Shown: positions 50,191 through 61,100 of the stretch, piece after piece
Position numbering within the stretch: position 1 is the first letter of the stretch
How the letters are laid out: each line of letters starts with the position of its first letter
DNA from: an uncultured Polaribacter sp.
GTDB taxonomy: Bacteria; Bacteroidota; Bacteroidia; Flavobacteriales; Flavobacteriaceae
DNA length: 64,000 nucleotides
Direction of reading: 5' to 3'
Assembly: GCF_947501385.1 (NCBI RefSeq)
Contig: NZ_CANMVP010000011.1
Span: 62,001-126,000 of the forward strand
Notes under the pieces: generated by a model
What the model was told of the DNA's origin: nothing
What the model saw: only the letters and a program-made list of their open reading frames with translations
Database searches by the model: none
Program-made: the position numbers and the translations under genes

Positions 50191-51636
50191 CTATTCGTTA
50201 CGAGCCCAAATATGGCTGCCATCTAATAAGTTTTTATATTCGATGTTCAGTTCCTTTTTCATCTTTTCAAAAACATCTGGGTTTGTTGATGACAAATCAG
50301 TGGTTTCTCCTATATCATTTTTTAAATTAAATAAAACAAAATCGGTAAGCTTCGCACTTTTCACAAAAGCTTCGTTACCATCATATAAATTATGAATGTG
50401 TGGTAATTCGGCATTATTGGCTACTAAACGCCCCATTATTTTCCAGTCTCCCTTTCTCATAGCAACTCTATGTTCGTTTATAGCATCGTAAAAAGCCCAA
50501 ATTAAAGGTTTGCTGCGCTCAAATTCCCCTTGAGTTAAAAGTGATTTAAAGGATTCTCCATCAATGCCATTTTTAGGTAATCCAGCTCTTGCTAGTTCAG
50601 AAAATGTAGGTAAAAAATCAAGTGCAGAAACTACTTTATCAGAAGTTCCAACAAATGTTTCTTTTCCGATCCAATTGACAATACAAGGGACTCTAAACCC
50701 AGCTTCATTAGTCCACAACTTCATACCTTTTAAATCACCTGGTGTCCCGTAAGAATTTTTTGCTTTCTTGTGCCTATGTAAGGTTTCTGGACCATTATCT
50801 GATGTAAAAACAACAATTGTATTTTCAATTTTATTTTCACTTAAGTAGGCCATTAAACGTCCTACAGCTATGTCTACATTTTCTACATTGGCAAAATATG
50901 CTGCTGCTGCTTTGAGATCTGTAAATTGAAGATACTTCTGAACTAAATTCTCTGGAGATGCAATTGGTTCGTGAGGTTCATGAAAAGCAACTTCCAAGAA
51001 AAAAGGCTTTTTATCTTCTCTTTTATCTAACCAACCAATAGCTTCATCTACAACAATTTGACTACTAAACCCATTTATTTTCCTTACTTTTTCTCCATTA
51101 CGAATAAAATTTCTTGGATTTTTATGACTAGGTGAAGCATTGTTACGCGTGGCAAACCAATGGTCAAATCCAAAGTGGTTTGGTTGTGGTTGTGCTTCAG
51201 AATTAAACCTAGAATTACAATGCCATTTACCTACCAAGCATGTAGCATAGCCTGCTGTTTTTAGTAACGAAGGAATGGTTTCTTCATGGGCTTGTAGATG
51301 CACCAAATCTCTATGATCTTCACTTTTTTTAGGTGCTGGAATAAAATCGTATATACCTGCTCTGTTTGGGCTTCTTCCTGTTAGTAGTCCAACACGAGAT
51401 GGCGAACATACAGGTGCAGCCGCATAAAAATTGGTCAATTTAATACCAGATGCTGCCAACTTATCAATATTGGGTGTTTTTATAAATGGATGACCATAGG
51501 AAGATAAATCACCATATCCTAAATCATCACATAAAAACACAATGATGTTTGGCTGTTTTTTAATTTCGGTTTTACGCTTCTTACAAGAATAAATTATAAG
51601 AATAATCATAAAAAATTTTAATACTTTAGAATACAT
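50191..51636 (-). CDS. S1-family sulfatase (lipoprotein), first in the PUL
   Basis: A 481-residue sulfatase with a short lipoprotein signal (IILIIYSC, Cys18). FLCDDLGYGD holds the metal Asp pair, CSPSRVGLLTG with Cys77 is the formylglycine signature, VGKWHC, EVAFHEPHEP and FTSDNGPET follow. Its gene runs closely into lyase B (9-bp gap), so desulfation and lyase cleavage are co-expressed. Compared with the second sulfatase it lacks the long C-terminal extension and is likely of a different S1 subfamily. Confidence 0.93.
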   Translation of the reverse strand: MYSKVLKFFMIILIIYSCKKRKTEIKKQPNIIVFLCDDLGYGDLSSYGHPFIKTPNIDKLAASGIKLTNFYAAAPVCSPSRVGLLTGRSPNRAGIYDFIPAPKKSEDHRDLVHLQAHEETIPSLLKTAGYATCLVGKWHCNSRFNSEAQPQPNHFGFDHWFATRNNASPSHKNPRNFIRNGEKVRKINGFSSQIVVDEAIGWLDKREDKKPFFLEVAFHEPHEPIASPENLVQKYLQFTDLKAAAAYFANVENVDIAVGRLMAYLSENKIENTIVVFTSDNGPETLHRHKKAKNSYGTPGDLKGMKLWTNEAGFRVPCIVNWIGKETFVGTSDKVVSALDFLPTFSELARAGLPKNGIDGESFKSLLTQGEFERSKPLIWAFYDAINEHRVAMRKGDWKIMGRLVANNAELPHIHNLYDGNEAFVKSAKLTDFVLFNLKNDIGETTDLSSTNPDVFEKMKKELNIEYKNLLDGSHIWARNE

Positions 51637-51666
51637 ATCTCTTAACTTTTTTTCTTGAAAAATTTA

Positions 51667-51834
51667 TCAAAAATTATCATTTGATATTTTATTATAAGAA
51701 TTCGGGATAATCACCAAATTCTTAATGTTTTTACCGATAGAATGCCTATGAACAATAAGCGAATTTGCTTTTGATGCAAACACAACAAATGAGATGCACA
51801 TAAATAAGAAGTACTTATTGTTTTTTTTAATCAT
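51667..51834 (-). CDS. Possible 55-residue secreted peptide or gene remnant
   Basis: Below the ORF-track cut-off. It starts with ATG at 51834, 13 bp after the MFS stop, and ends TGA 30 bp before the sulfatase ATG. The product starts MIKKNNKYFLFMCISFVVFASKANS, a convincing signal peptide, then has about 30 polar and basic residues (HRHSIGKNIKNLV). No known domain is recognised. It could be a genuine small secreted peptide in the PUL, or the 5' end of an enzyme gene whose remainder has been deleted. Confidence 0.35.
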   Translation of the reverse strand: MIKKNNKYFLFMCISFVVFASKANSLIVHRHSIGKNIKNLVIIPNSYNKISNDNF

Positions 51835-51847
51835 ATAGCTATCTATT

Positions 51848-53194
51848 TTATTCTTTTAACATTAGATCTTCTAACGCTTCGAGAGTTTTTCCTTTGGTTT
51901 CTGGCATCATAAAAAAGACAAATAATAATTGTAAGACCATCATACCCGCAAAGACTAAAAACACAACACCTGCGCCAATCATTGGATGATTGAATAAAAA
52001 CGGAATTAATGAAGGAATTATTGCTGCTAAAATCCAGTGGGTTGAACTTCCAAAAGCTTGACCTGACGCTCGCAAGTGATTTGGAAAAATTTCAGAGATA
52101 AATACCCAGATTACTGCTCCTTGACCGATGGCGTGTGCTGCTATAAAAATAAATAGGAATATGGGAACAGCCATCCCTGTCCACCCTAAAAAGAAAGCAG
52201 CAGAAACCAATCCTAAAGAGATAATATATCCTACAGAACCGATATACATTAATGTTTTACGTCCTAACTTATCAATTAAAAAAACACCTAACAGCGTAAA
52301 TACAAGATTTGTAAACCCAATGCCAATACTGCTTAATAAAGCGGCACTTTCACCCAAACCAGCTTCTTCAAAAATTCGTGGTGCGTAATATAAAAAAGCA
52401 TTTATTCCAGAAAACTGATTAAAAAATGCAATTAAAAAAGCCAGTAGTAATGGAAATCTATATTTTTTGGTAAAAATAGTTTCAGCTTTATTTATAGTTT
52501 CTGAATGACTCTGAAATTCTAATAATTGAGCATCCACATCTGCAGTAGCATCTATTAACTTTAATACTTCTTTAGCTTCGGTATTTCTTCCTTTTGAGGC
52601 CAACCATCTAGGGCTTTTTGGAAGTCTAAAGGCAAACAAAATATATAAAATAGCAGGAATTGCTTCTACACCTAGCATCCACCTCCATGCATTTTCGCCA
52701 ATGTCGCTTAATAGATAATTCGATAAAAATGCGATTAAAATGCCAAAAACAATATTAAATTGATACAATGCTACCAAACGACCACGATCTTTTGCGGGAG
52801 CAATTTCTGAAATATAAGCTGGTGCCGCAATTGTGGAAGCCCCCACGCCAATACCACCAATAAAACGTGCAAATGCAAAAACCCAAGGATCATTTGAAAA
52901 TGCAGAACCAATTGCTGAAACTGCAAATAAAATACCAATCATAATTAATATCTTTTTTCTACCATATTTATTTGTTGGGATGCCTCCAGAAATAGCCCCT
53001 AATACGGTTCCCCAAAGTGCAGCACCCATTACTACCCAGCCGTGAAAAGAGTCTGAAGATTCCCATAACAATTGTAACTTTTTATCTGCTCCAGAAATAA
53101 CCACAACATCAAAACCAAATAAGAATCCTGCAAGTGCTGCTGTAATTGACCAAATAATTATTTTTTTATTCATTTTATTTTTGCTTCGGTTCAT
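51848..53194 (-). CDS. MFS sugar porter (inner membrane)
   Basis: A 448-residue, 12-helix sugar porter. Signatures are GFLFGFDVVVISG in TM1, NKYGRKK after TM2, GGIGVGASTIAAPAYISEIAP in TM4, RLPKSPRWLASKGR in the central loop, DKLGRKTLM after TM8 and MPETKGKTLEALED at the C-terminus. It imports monosaccharides or short products by proton symport from the periplasm. The track start (ATG at 53194) is followed by a second ATG at 53173; either is possible. In this PUL it suggests that a neutral sugar or uronate is taken up directly. Confidence 0.93.
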   Translation of the reverse strand: MNRSKNKMNKKIIIWSITAALAGFLFGFDVVVISGADKKLQLLWESSDSFHGWVVMGAALWGTVLGAISGGIPTNKYGRKKILIMIGILFAVSAIGSAFSNDPWVFAFARFIGGIGVGASTIAAPAYISEIAPAKDRGRLVALYQFNIVFGILIAFLSNYLLSDIGENAWRWMLGVEAIPAILYILFAFRLPKSPRWLASKGRNTEAKEVLKLIDATADVDAQLLEFQSHSETINKAETIFTKKYRFPLLLAFLIAFFNQFSGINAFLYYAPRIFEEAGLGESAALLSSIGIGFTNLVFTLLGVFLIDKLGRKTLMYIGSVGYIISLGLVSAAFFLGWTGMAVPIFLFIFIAAHAIGQGAVIWVFISEIFPNHLRASGQAFGSSTHWILAAIIPSLIPFLFNHPMIGAGVVFLVFAGMMVLQLLFVFFMMPETKGKTLEALEDLMLKE

Positions 53195-53305
53195 TTTAAT
53201 TGATTGCTGTTCTTTTAAAAAATATTTCTAGATTTAAAATCCGATAGTAACGTCAATATTTATAAAAAAAACTCTCTTGTTTTAAAAACTTTTTACACTC
53301 TCCTC

Positions 53306-55069
53306 CTATTTAAATCTAGTTGGTTGAAGCTTCACTTCTTTTAAGCTTACTGGTTTCCATTTCCCTGCAACGGGTAAAAAGGAAACTTCGTATCTACCTG
53401 GTTTATCTACACTAAAAATACCTAAATCTACTTTTTTAAATTTTTTTGGGTTTCCGCTAACGGAAATTTTAATTTTTTTAGAGCTTCCATTAAACGAAAT
53501 TGTAATTTCAGTATCGTTTTCACCCGCAAAAGAACCTGTTAAATTAAACGCTTTAAGTTTATCTATTTCGAAACTCCAATAGACTCTCGCCGTTTCACTC
53601 TGCCAATCTCCAACACAATCTAAACGCTCGTTATATTGAGCACCAGGCCCTTGCAAATTTTCATATTGAGCTCTATAAGCAGGGAGCTTTACAATGCCAT
53701 CTTTATCTTGCCCTAAAGCTTTTTGAGGTAACGCATTCGGCATCTCTTTTAATTTTAAAACAATAACCGAAGCGATACTATCTGGAGCTTTACCTGTAAG
53801 TTTTACTTTTATACCATGACCGTCTGTTTGTGTTTTAAATTCTCTTGATGGGTCTGTCAACAAATAACAAGATGCTACTTCATTCTTCAATCTGATGGGA
53901 AGAGAAGCCCCGTTCTTCCAATTGTAAACATGTAAATACAAGAGCCCTTTATTATCTATAGTTTTCATGGTTATTCTTCCCCATTCTGGTTCTGCGCTTG
54001 TTGGGCTTGCTTGAGTACCATAAATAGCCTCACTATTTTTATCCATCCATGCACCTATAGCTTTTAATCTTTCAGTAGCTTCTAGTCTTAATGTGCCTTC
54101 ATGGGTTGGACTAACATTCAATAAATAGTTCCCACCCTTACTACTTTGGTCAATTAAATTATGTATTAAAGTTTTAATAGATTTAAATTGATCATCGTCA
54201 CTACGGTATCCCCAGCTTCCACTAATAGGTTGACATAATTCCCAGTATTTTGCCTCGGGTTGATATCGTGGACCGTGTCTTTCAAAAGTTTTATGATCTC
54301 CTGGATACTCGTCTCCTAAACGATCGTTAGTAATTATGCTAGGCTGCAACGCTGTAGTAATATGGTATAAACTATCTACTACAGATTTTGTCATTTTTCT
54401 AGGTGTGTCCCACCAAAAAATTGCTATGGGTCCATATGCTGTTAATAATTGTTTTACTTCTGGAAGTGCTTTTTCATACACATACTCATCACTACTTACA
54501 CGTTGAATACTTTTATCCCAGTTGTTCCCCATGCCTCCTGGATGATGCCAATCTTGCGCTTGCGAATAATAAAAACCAAATTTAATACCTTGTTCTTGAC
54601 AGGCTTTTGCCAACTCCTTTAAAACATCACGTTTAAACGGTGTGGCATCAACAACATTATAAGGGTTTGCTTTTGAATTGAACATTGAAAAACCATCATG
54701 GTGTTTTGCAGTAATAACCATGTACTTCATTCCTGCTGTTTTGGCTAATGCCACAAATTCATTGGCATTAAATTTTGTAGGATTGAATTTTTCTGCAAAT
54801 TTCTCATATTCGGCAATGGGTATTTTACCCTTATTCATAATCCATTCTGCACTATTGGTTTGTGCTTCTCCTTTGTAAAAACCGGCAGGAACGGAGTAAA
54901 TACCCCAATGAATAAACATCCCAAATCGTGCATCTTGCCACCATTCCATACGTTCTTCATCTGTAATTTGCGCTACTTTTTCTGCTGATTGGGTTTGGAT
55001 TGAAACCTGCCTACAGCTTAAAGTAAAAATTAAAATAAGACCTGTGAATACAAAAACTAGTTTTTTCAT
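53306..55069 (-). CDS. GH29 alpha-L-fucosidase (lipoprotein)
   Basis: The track starts at 55135, but the ATG at 55069 begins MKKLVFVFTGLILIFTLSC, a clear lipoprotein signal, so I use it (587 residues). The GH29 catalytic barrel has FGMFIHWGIYS, ITAKHHDGFSMF, FGFYYSQAQDWHHPGG and IAIFWWDTPRK with the likely nucleophile Asp. Small beta-domains follow, the last (about residues 460-587, VYWSFEIDKLKAFNLTGSFAGEN) resembling a carbohydrate-binding sandwich. It removes terminal fucose in the periplasm or at the surface. It is only distantly similar to the GH29 half of the fusion enzyme. 111 bp separate it from the MFS gene. Confidence 0.9.
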   Translation of the reverse strand: MKKLVFVFTGLILIFTLSCRQVSIQTQSAEKVAQITDEERMEWWQDARFGMFIHWGIYSVPAGFYKGEAQTNSAEWIMNKGKIPIAEYEKFAEKFNPTKFNANEFVALAKTAGMKYMVITAKHHDGFSMFNSKANPYNVVDATPFKRDVLKELAKACQEQGIKFGFYYSQAQDWHHPGGMGNNWDKSIQRVSSDEYVYEKALPEVKQLLTAYGPIAIFWWDTPRKMTKSVVDSLYHITTALQPSIITNDRLGDEYPGDHKTFERHGPRYQPEAKYWELCQPISGSWGYRSDDDQFKSIKTLIHNLIDQSSKGGNYLLNVSPTHEGTLRLEATERLKAIGAWMDKNSEAIYGTQASPTSAEPEWGRITMKTIDNKGLLYLHVYNWKNGASLPIRLKNEVASCYLLTDPSREFKTQTDGHGIKVKLTGKAPDSIASVIVLKLKEMPNALPQKALGQDKDGIVKLPAYRAQYENLQGPGAQYNERLDCVGDWQSETARVYWSFEIDKLKAFNLTGSFAGENDTEITISFNGSSKKIKISVSGNPKKFKKVDLGIFSVDKPGRYEVSFLPVAGKWKPVSLKEVKLQPTRFK

Positions 55070-55222
55070 CTTTAATAATTTTCTCATATTATTCATCAAT
55101 AACAAACTCCCTATCAACTTATTAAACCTATTCATAATGTTTTAAAAAGTAATGTTTCCAAATTGTTGTGATTCTATTCATTTTACTCGAAAACTTAATG
55201 TCTAGTAATATTAAAGTACGAT

Positions 55223-56452
55223 TTACTTTTGAGCAAAAGCAGCGTTAGCTGCTATCTTTTTTAAACGTATTAAAGCTTCCAGATAGTAATAATCTGCATA
55301 AATTATGGGTACATCAATTTCTGAATTTTTAGGACGATGCCCCGTAGAATGCAACAATAATGCTTGATTTGTGTCACCACTAAAGTATTCTTTGGATGAT
55401 AATATCTCAATAAAATTTTGAGCTGTATTTCTATACTTTTCTTTTAATTTTTCATCTTTTACGAATTCAGATAATTCTAACATACCACACGCCGAAATGG
55501 CGGCTGCTGAAGCATCTTTTGGTGCATTTGGTATTTTAGGATCGTCAAAATCCCAATAAGGAATTCTGTCTTTTGGTAAACGATTTATATAATGATTTGA
55601 TAGTTTTATGGCAGTTTCTAAAAACGCTTGATTACCAGTTTCTCTGTATGCTACAGAAAACCCATAAATTCCCCAAGCTTGGCCTCTTGACCACATAGAT
55701 TCATTGGCATATCCTTGATGTGTATATCCCTTTAAAAACTTTCCAGTATCTTCATCAAAAGACCCAACATGGTATACAGCGCCATCATCACGTACCATAT
55801 ACTTCATTGTTATCTCTGCATGACTCTTAGCAATTTCATACAACCTTTTACTTCCGCCATTTTTAGCTGCCCAAAAAAGTAATTCTAAATTCATCATGTT
55901 ATCGATAATCGTATTATGCTGAAACTTACTTCTTTGACTGGGCCATGATAATATAGACCCTACATTAGGATTGTATAGGGTAGCTAAAGTATCTGCTGCA
56001 GACAATAAAATCTTTTTATACTCCTTATTTCCTGTCAATCTATATCCATTCCCATAACTACAATACACCATAAACCCTATATCATGATTTTTAGCAGAAC
56101 TATATGCTATGGTTTTAATAGGATTTGTAAATTTTTCTGCTTGTTTTTTTATGGTATGATCACTAGAAGCCTCGTACGCATACCATAAAACTCCTGGCCA
56201 AAAACCACTACACCAATCATTTACACTCACAAAATCCCAATTGATTTTATTACTATTAATACGTCTAGGAAAACTATCTGGACTCGATAGTCCTTTCAAT
56301 GTTTCTTTAGTTTTTAAAATACTTTTATTTAATGATGTTTGAAGATTAAACTTCTCACTTTCTGGTTTAGAAACTTTTTTTTTGGTTGAATTACAAGCTA
56401 ATAATATAAACACAACTAAAAATAGGGATGGCTTTATTAAATTCATTATCAT
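55223..56452 (-). CDS. GH88 unsaturated glucuronyl hydrolase (lipoprotein)
   Basis: Removes the 4,5-unsaturated uronic acid that lyases leave at the non-reducing end, by vinyl-ether hydration. A 409-residue lipoprotein (FILLACNS). Signatures of the alpha6/alpha6 barrel are VNDWCSGFWPGVLWY, KNHDIGFMVYCSYGNGY with one catalytic Asp, TIIDNMMNLELLFWA with the second, and SMWSRGQAWGIYGF. Its presence is strong evidence that the heparinase II/III-type proteins of this locus are active lyases. A nearby second ATG at 56446 is an equally good start. Confidence 0.92.
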   Translation of the reverse strand: MIMNLIKPSLFLVVFILLACNSTKKKVSKPESEKFNLQTSLNKSILKTKETLKGLSSPDSFPRRINSNKINWDFVSVNDWCSGFWPGVLWYAYEASSDHTIKKQAEKFTNPIKTIAYSSAKNHDIGFMVYCSYGNGYRLTGNKEYKKILLSAADTLATLYNPNVGSILSWPSQRSKFQHNTIIDNMMNLELLFWAAKNGGSKRLYEIAKSHAEITMKYMVRDDGAVYHVGSFDEDTGKFLKGYTHQGYANESMWSRGQAWGIYGFSVAYRETGNQAFLETAIKLSNHYINRLPKDRIPYWDFDDPKIPNAPKDASAAAISACGMLELSEFVKDEKLKEKYRNTAQNFIEILSSKEYFSGDTNQALLLHSTGHRPKNSEIDVPIIYADYYYLEALIRLKKIAANAAFAQK

Positions 56453-56538
56453 ATATTTATTAATAAAAAATATTGCTTTTATTATATTTTAAAATTATTT
56501 TTAATAACAGAAATACTTACAAGAAAATGTTCAACTGA

Positions 56539-58152
56539 TTAATCAGAAACAAAGTTTTCTGGAAGGGTTAATGGCAAATACCAATTTTCTGGATTCATTA
56601 ATATAGCGCGAACTTTTGCTGCGCTTGATGCATCTCCAGAGGTTTCAAATTTTTGAGCAACCGCTTCAGAAATTATAACAGGGTTATTTGCTCTTTTAGA
56701 AAAACGAACTAAATCTTCCCATCTATTTCCTTCAAAAGCAAGTTCTAATGCCATTTCATTGAGAATGAGTTCTCCTGCCAATTTTATTGCCTCTTCATTA
56801 CTAACATTTGAATCTATAAAAACGGGTGCCATACTTACTCTTCCTCTAACTCCTAAATTACCAGAAGTTGGTACATCGCTTGAATTGGTTACATAATATT
56901 GATTCACATCAAAATTTAAAAAATCTTCTGTATTGTTAAAAATTAATGCCATTTGTGGTAATGTATTTGGATCATTAAAAATACCGTTAACAATGGTTAA
57001 CGCATGATAAGGATATCCAGCATAATTTATAGCTTCTGCATACCTAAGGTATATTTTAGCGACTCTATTCCAAGTAAAATAATCATATTGATATTTAGTA
57101 ATTCTGGCCATATCACTAATACCTGTATATGATACAGATGCTCTATTATCTCCTGATTCATAAGGTTGTTTATTAAAACCCTTAAGTTGTTCATCCCAAA
57201 GGAAGATAGCTTGAGATGAAGGTTTTATTTGATTTCCAAAAACTACAAAACCGTTATTTTCTTGCCTAAATTGCTCACTATAAGAAATGTAATTTATAAC
57301 TTCGGAGTTTTGAATGGTCTCTTGAAAAATATCATCCCAGTTATTATCAGTAGTATAAGCTCCACTGCTTTCTGTAGTGGTTACTCCGTAAAGTGATGTT
57401 AGATTATAAAAGTTACTTGCTCCAGAAACATTATCATCAAGAAATTGTTTATAATGCATGGCTGCTAAAGGAAAATTTCCTTTCCATAAATTCAAGTCTC
57501 CCAAAAGAACATCTTGATTTGGAATCATATTAAAAATACTGAACCCTAATGAGTTTTCATAATCGGTCACATTATCTACACCTGTAACAGCTTGAAGATT
57601 TTCAATTAATTGGTCTATACCTTGTTCAAAAGAAAGTAAAGGATATTTTTTAGTTAAGTCATCTTCATTTTGTATAGGATCTGTGATATATGGAAGCTTA
57701 CCGTAATTGATAAGTATTTGCATTTGAGACCAGGTTCTAATGCGAAGAATAGAGGCATAATCGTCAAGCAATAAATTATCATAAGCCTCTGTATCTATAC
57801 CTGCTAGCGCAAAATTACAATTGTTTATGATAGAGAATAGCGTTTTAGGATCTACATAACTATTTTCAAGGTTTATGTTATGAGTGTTGATTTGTCTAAT
57901 TTCATCTCCTGCATTACTTGTAACATCAACCAAATCTGCCCGTATTTCGCCTAAAACAATATATTGCTCTGTAATATCCTGCATTTGAGAAATTACTCCG
58001 AATAAGGCAGATCTCGCATCCAATTTATCATCTCCTAGGTAATCATCAGATAACAATACTTCTTCTGGAGACACATCTGTTAAACTTTCACAAGAAGTAA
58101 ATAGTGTTGCACCAATGAGTATGCTAAATAAAATAGTTATGTATTGCTTCAT
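56539..58152 (-). CDS. SusD/RagB-family glycan-binding lipoprotein
   Basis: A surface lipoprotein (LFTSCESL) that caps the SusC transporter and binds glycan. 537 residues. The SusD N-terminal TPR-like region includes RSALFGVISQMQDIT, ADLVDVTSN and NNCNFALAG; the C-terminal part has LNEMALELAFEGNRWEDLVRF, a standard SusD ending motif, and NPENWYLPLTLPE. It lies 30 bp downstream of the susC gene, as usual. Confidence 0.95.
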   Translation of the reverse strand: MKQYITILFSILIGATLFTSCESLTDVSPEEVLLSDDYLGDDKLDARSALFGVISQMQDITEQYIVLGEIRADLVDVTSNAGDEIRQINTHNINLENSYVDPKTLFSIINNCNFALAGIDTEAYDNLLLDDYASILRIRTWSQMQILINYGKLPYITDPIQNEDDLTKKYPLLSFEQGIDQLIENLQAVTGVDNVTDYENSLGFSIFNMIPNQDVLLGDLNLWKGNFPLAAMHYKQFLDDNVSGASNFYNLTSLYGVTTTESSGAYTTDNNWDDIFQETIQNSEVINYISYSEQFRQENNGFVVFGNQIKPSSQAIFLWDEQLKGFNKQPYESGDNRASVSYTGISDMARITKYQYDYFTWNRVAKIYLRYAEAINYAGYPYHALTIVNGIFNDPNTLPQMALIFNNTEDFLNFDVNQYYVTNSSDVPTSGNLGVRGRVSMAPVFIDSNVSNEEAIKLAGELILNEMALELAFEGNRWEDLVRFSKRANNPVIISEAVAQKFETSGDASSAAKVRAILMNPENWYLPLTLPENFVSD

Positions 58153-58182
58153 ATTTTTTTATTTTTCAGTTGTATATAAATT

Positions 58183-61100
58183 TTATAGTCCTACTCGAAT
58201 ACCAATAAGTACGGAACTGAATTGAGGCATATACCCTGCATCAATACCTTGTAAATAACTTACTTGTGATGCACTTACCTCTGGATCATAACCTAAATAA
58301 TTTGTAAACGTAAATAGGTTATTTGCAGTAACATATATAGTAGCATTGTATACTTTTGGCGTGTAGGATAAGGATAGTGTTTTAAGACGAACGTATGAGC
58401 CATCTTCTATCCAACGATCAGAAAATCTTGAATTACCTACTTCATCTCCGTAAACGGCGCGAGGTATGTTTGTATTTTGATTTTCAACGCTCCAACGATT
58501 AGCAATAGCTTCACTTTGATTTGAAAAATCACTCATAGCTTCTGTTTTCCACCTTAAAGCATTATAAATGTCATTTCCTTCACTAAACGTAAATAAGGCA
58601 GATAACGTAATTCTTTTATAGGTAAATGTATTGTAGAACATTCCTGTAAAGTCAGGATTTGGGTCTCCGATAACCACCCTGTCATCTTCATTAATAATAG
58701 TATCAGAAGTATTTGTATTTACAAATTTTACATCTCCGGCAACAAATGGTTGTTCAAAACCTCTAAAATCTGTCCAACTCAATCCATCTGAAGTTGCAGC
58801 TGCTGAATTATTGTAGATACCGTCGGTTTTATATCCATAAAACAATCCTAATGGACTTCCTTCTTGATTTATTATGGTGGCTTCAACACCTTGAATATCT
58901 AATATCTGACTTCCGCTAGGTAGTGAAAGAATTTCGTTTTTATACCTGGATATATTTCCGCCAACATCCCAACTAAAACTGTTGGTATTTACTATTCGCG
59001 TATGTAAGCCAAATTCAAAACCTCGGTTTGTAAGTTTACCATCATTATTTATAAAACCCTCTTGACCAAAAACTGAATTAATTTCATTTGTATTTAGTAG
59101 TCCATCTGTTACGTTATTGAAATAATCAATAGTAAACGATAATCTTTCATTAAAAAATCCCAGATCTAAACCTATGTTTGCTTTTGTAGTTTCTTCCCAA
59201 GCAATAGAACTATTTGCAACATTACCGCTTACTAGACCTGTACCTTCTAAGAATCTACGGGAAACAAAATAAGACTCGGCATTGTAATTGCCAATACCAT
59301 CATTTCCAGTTAAACCATAACTAGCTCTAAGTTTAATCTGGTCTACATTTTTAGATGCAGCCATAAAATTTTCTGAAGAAATTAACCAACCTGCGCCAAC
59401 GGATGGGAATATTCCAATCTTGTTATCTTCTCCAAACCGAGAAGAGGTATCAACAGAGAAGTTATAGCTAAAAAAATATTTGTTTAAAAATGAATAATCT
59501 GCATTTGCGTAAAGTGATGCATACTTCCAGTTACCTATACTACCCGAAGTAACAAATGTTAATCTATCTCCACTATCTAATGAAGTAAATTGATCATCTC
59601 CTGAATTTCCACTGGTAGAAAATGAGTTTTCATAATTATTTTGATTGTATCTTATTCCTAGGTTTAATGATAAATTATGAATATTATCTACGTTTAGTAA
59701 ATAGTTCAACTTGGTGTCATTATAAACAGCAAACAAACTTTGAACACTCACTTTAGAAGACCGAAAGAGCACATCGTCAAATTCATTAACACTTGAAGAA
59801 AGACCCAAATCTGGAAGAAAAACGTTCTCTCTGTTCTTCAAGTAATTTAATCCAATTAAAGAACTTAAATTTAAATTTTTTGAAATTTCATACCCAATTT
59901 TTAAGTGACCATACAAATTGTAATTTTTGGCTTCAAAAGTAGCATTATCAGTAATTGCTTTAGGATTACTAAAAGCCCCAATTTCATCTATATCTTCATA
60001 AATATTTGTAACAATACCATCTGCATTTGGTACAAATGGCGATAGAAAAGGTGATTTATTAAGTGCTGAAAAAATGGGTGATGTACTTAACAAACCATCG
60101 TCAAATAAATTACGTGTAGCATAAGTTACACTCAAATTGGTATCTAGCGAAAGCTTTTCTGTAATATTTGTTTCTGCATTAAAACGGGTGGTGAACCTAT
60201 CAAATTCTGAGTTGGACACAACACCACCATTTGTTGTATACCCAATAGATAGCCCATATTTAGCAACCTCATCTCCACCGGTTACTCTAAGATAGTATTC
60301 GTTCGTAAAACTGTTCTCAAAGATTTGCTTTTGCCAATCTGTTTCATTGTGATATCTTTCATAATCTTCAAAAGAAGTGTTTTCATTAAAAAAAGGCAAA
60401 TTAGCAATTTCACTGTTGGTATAAAGTCCTGAATTATTAAATTGATCTACTAAATAAGTTTTAAACTGACCGCTATTCATCATCGGAATATTATTTGGTG
60501 CCATATTTAAACCACCTTGTATATAGAAATCAATTTTAGTTGAAATAGCATCTGTTTTATTGGTTTCAATAAGTATCACACCGTTGGCTCCTCTTGCACC
60601 GTAAATTGAGGCAGCATCTTTTATTACTGTAATATTTGCAATATCTTTAGGATTTATATCTGACAAGGGATCATAGGCATACCCATTGATGATCGCATTA
60701 TTACTAAAGGTGTTGGTCTCTATCATCATACCATCAATAATTATTAAAGGTTGTGTAGCTGCGTTTAATGTATTATATCCTCTAATAAACATGTTAGCAC
60801 CTATACCTGGCACACCAGAGCGTAAAATGGTTCTCATACCACTAACCTCTCCATTTAATAAATTAGCAACAGATTCACGAGGACTTGAAATGCTCCCCTC
60901 TTTAGTAGCAACAGCACTTACAATAGCTGTATTTGATTTTTTCTCAAAGGGCATTTGAATCTTATTATAATAGGATTTAAAATTGTTATCGTGCATCTTA
61001 ATTTTAACTTTTGTGAGACCTTTAAGAGCAACTTCCTTATTTTGATAAGCAATATTACTTACATGAAGTGTGGCTCTTGTATCTGGCACTAGAATAGAAA

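Noticed and set aside
34439-53250. Shared CCGATA motif near 34449, 51735 and 53241
   Set aside because: The sites differ in flanking bases, distance and orientation to genes, and one lies inside the small ORF. Chance is likely in this sequence.
38441-55069. Alginate utilisation locus (MFS porter plus heparinase II/III-fold lyases)
   Set aside because: No PL6 or PL7, no KdgF, SDR reductase or KDG kinase/aldolase is present, while fucosidases and sulfatases are. These do not fit alginate.
55070-55135. Upstream start of the GH29 gene
   Set aside because: It would add 22 polar residues before a perfect lipoprotein signal; the ATG at 55069 is a better start.
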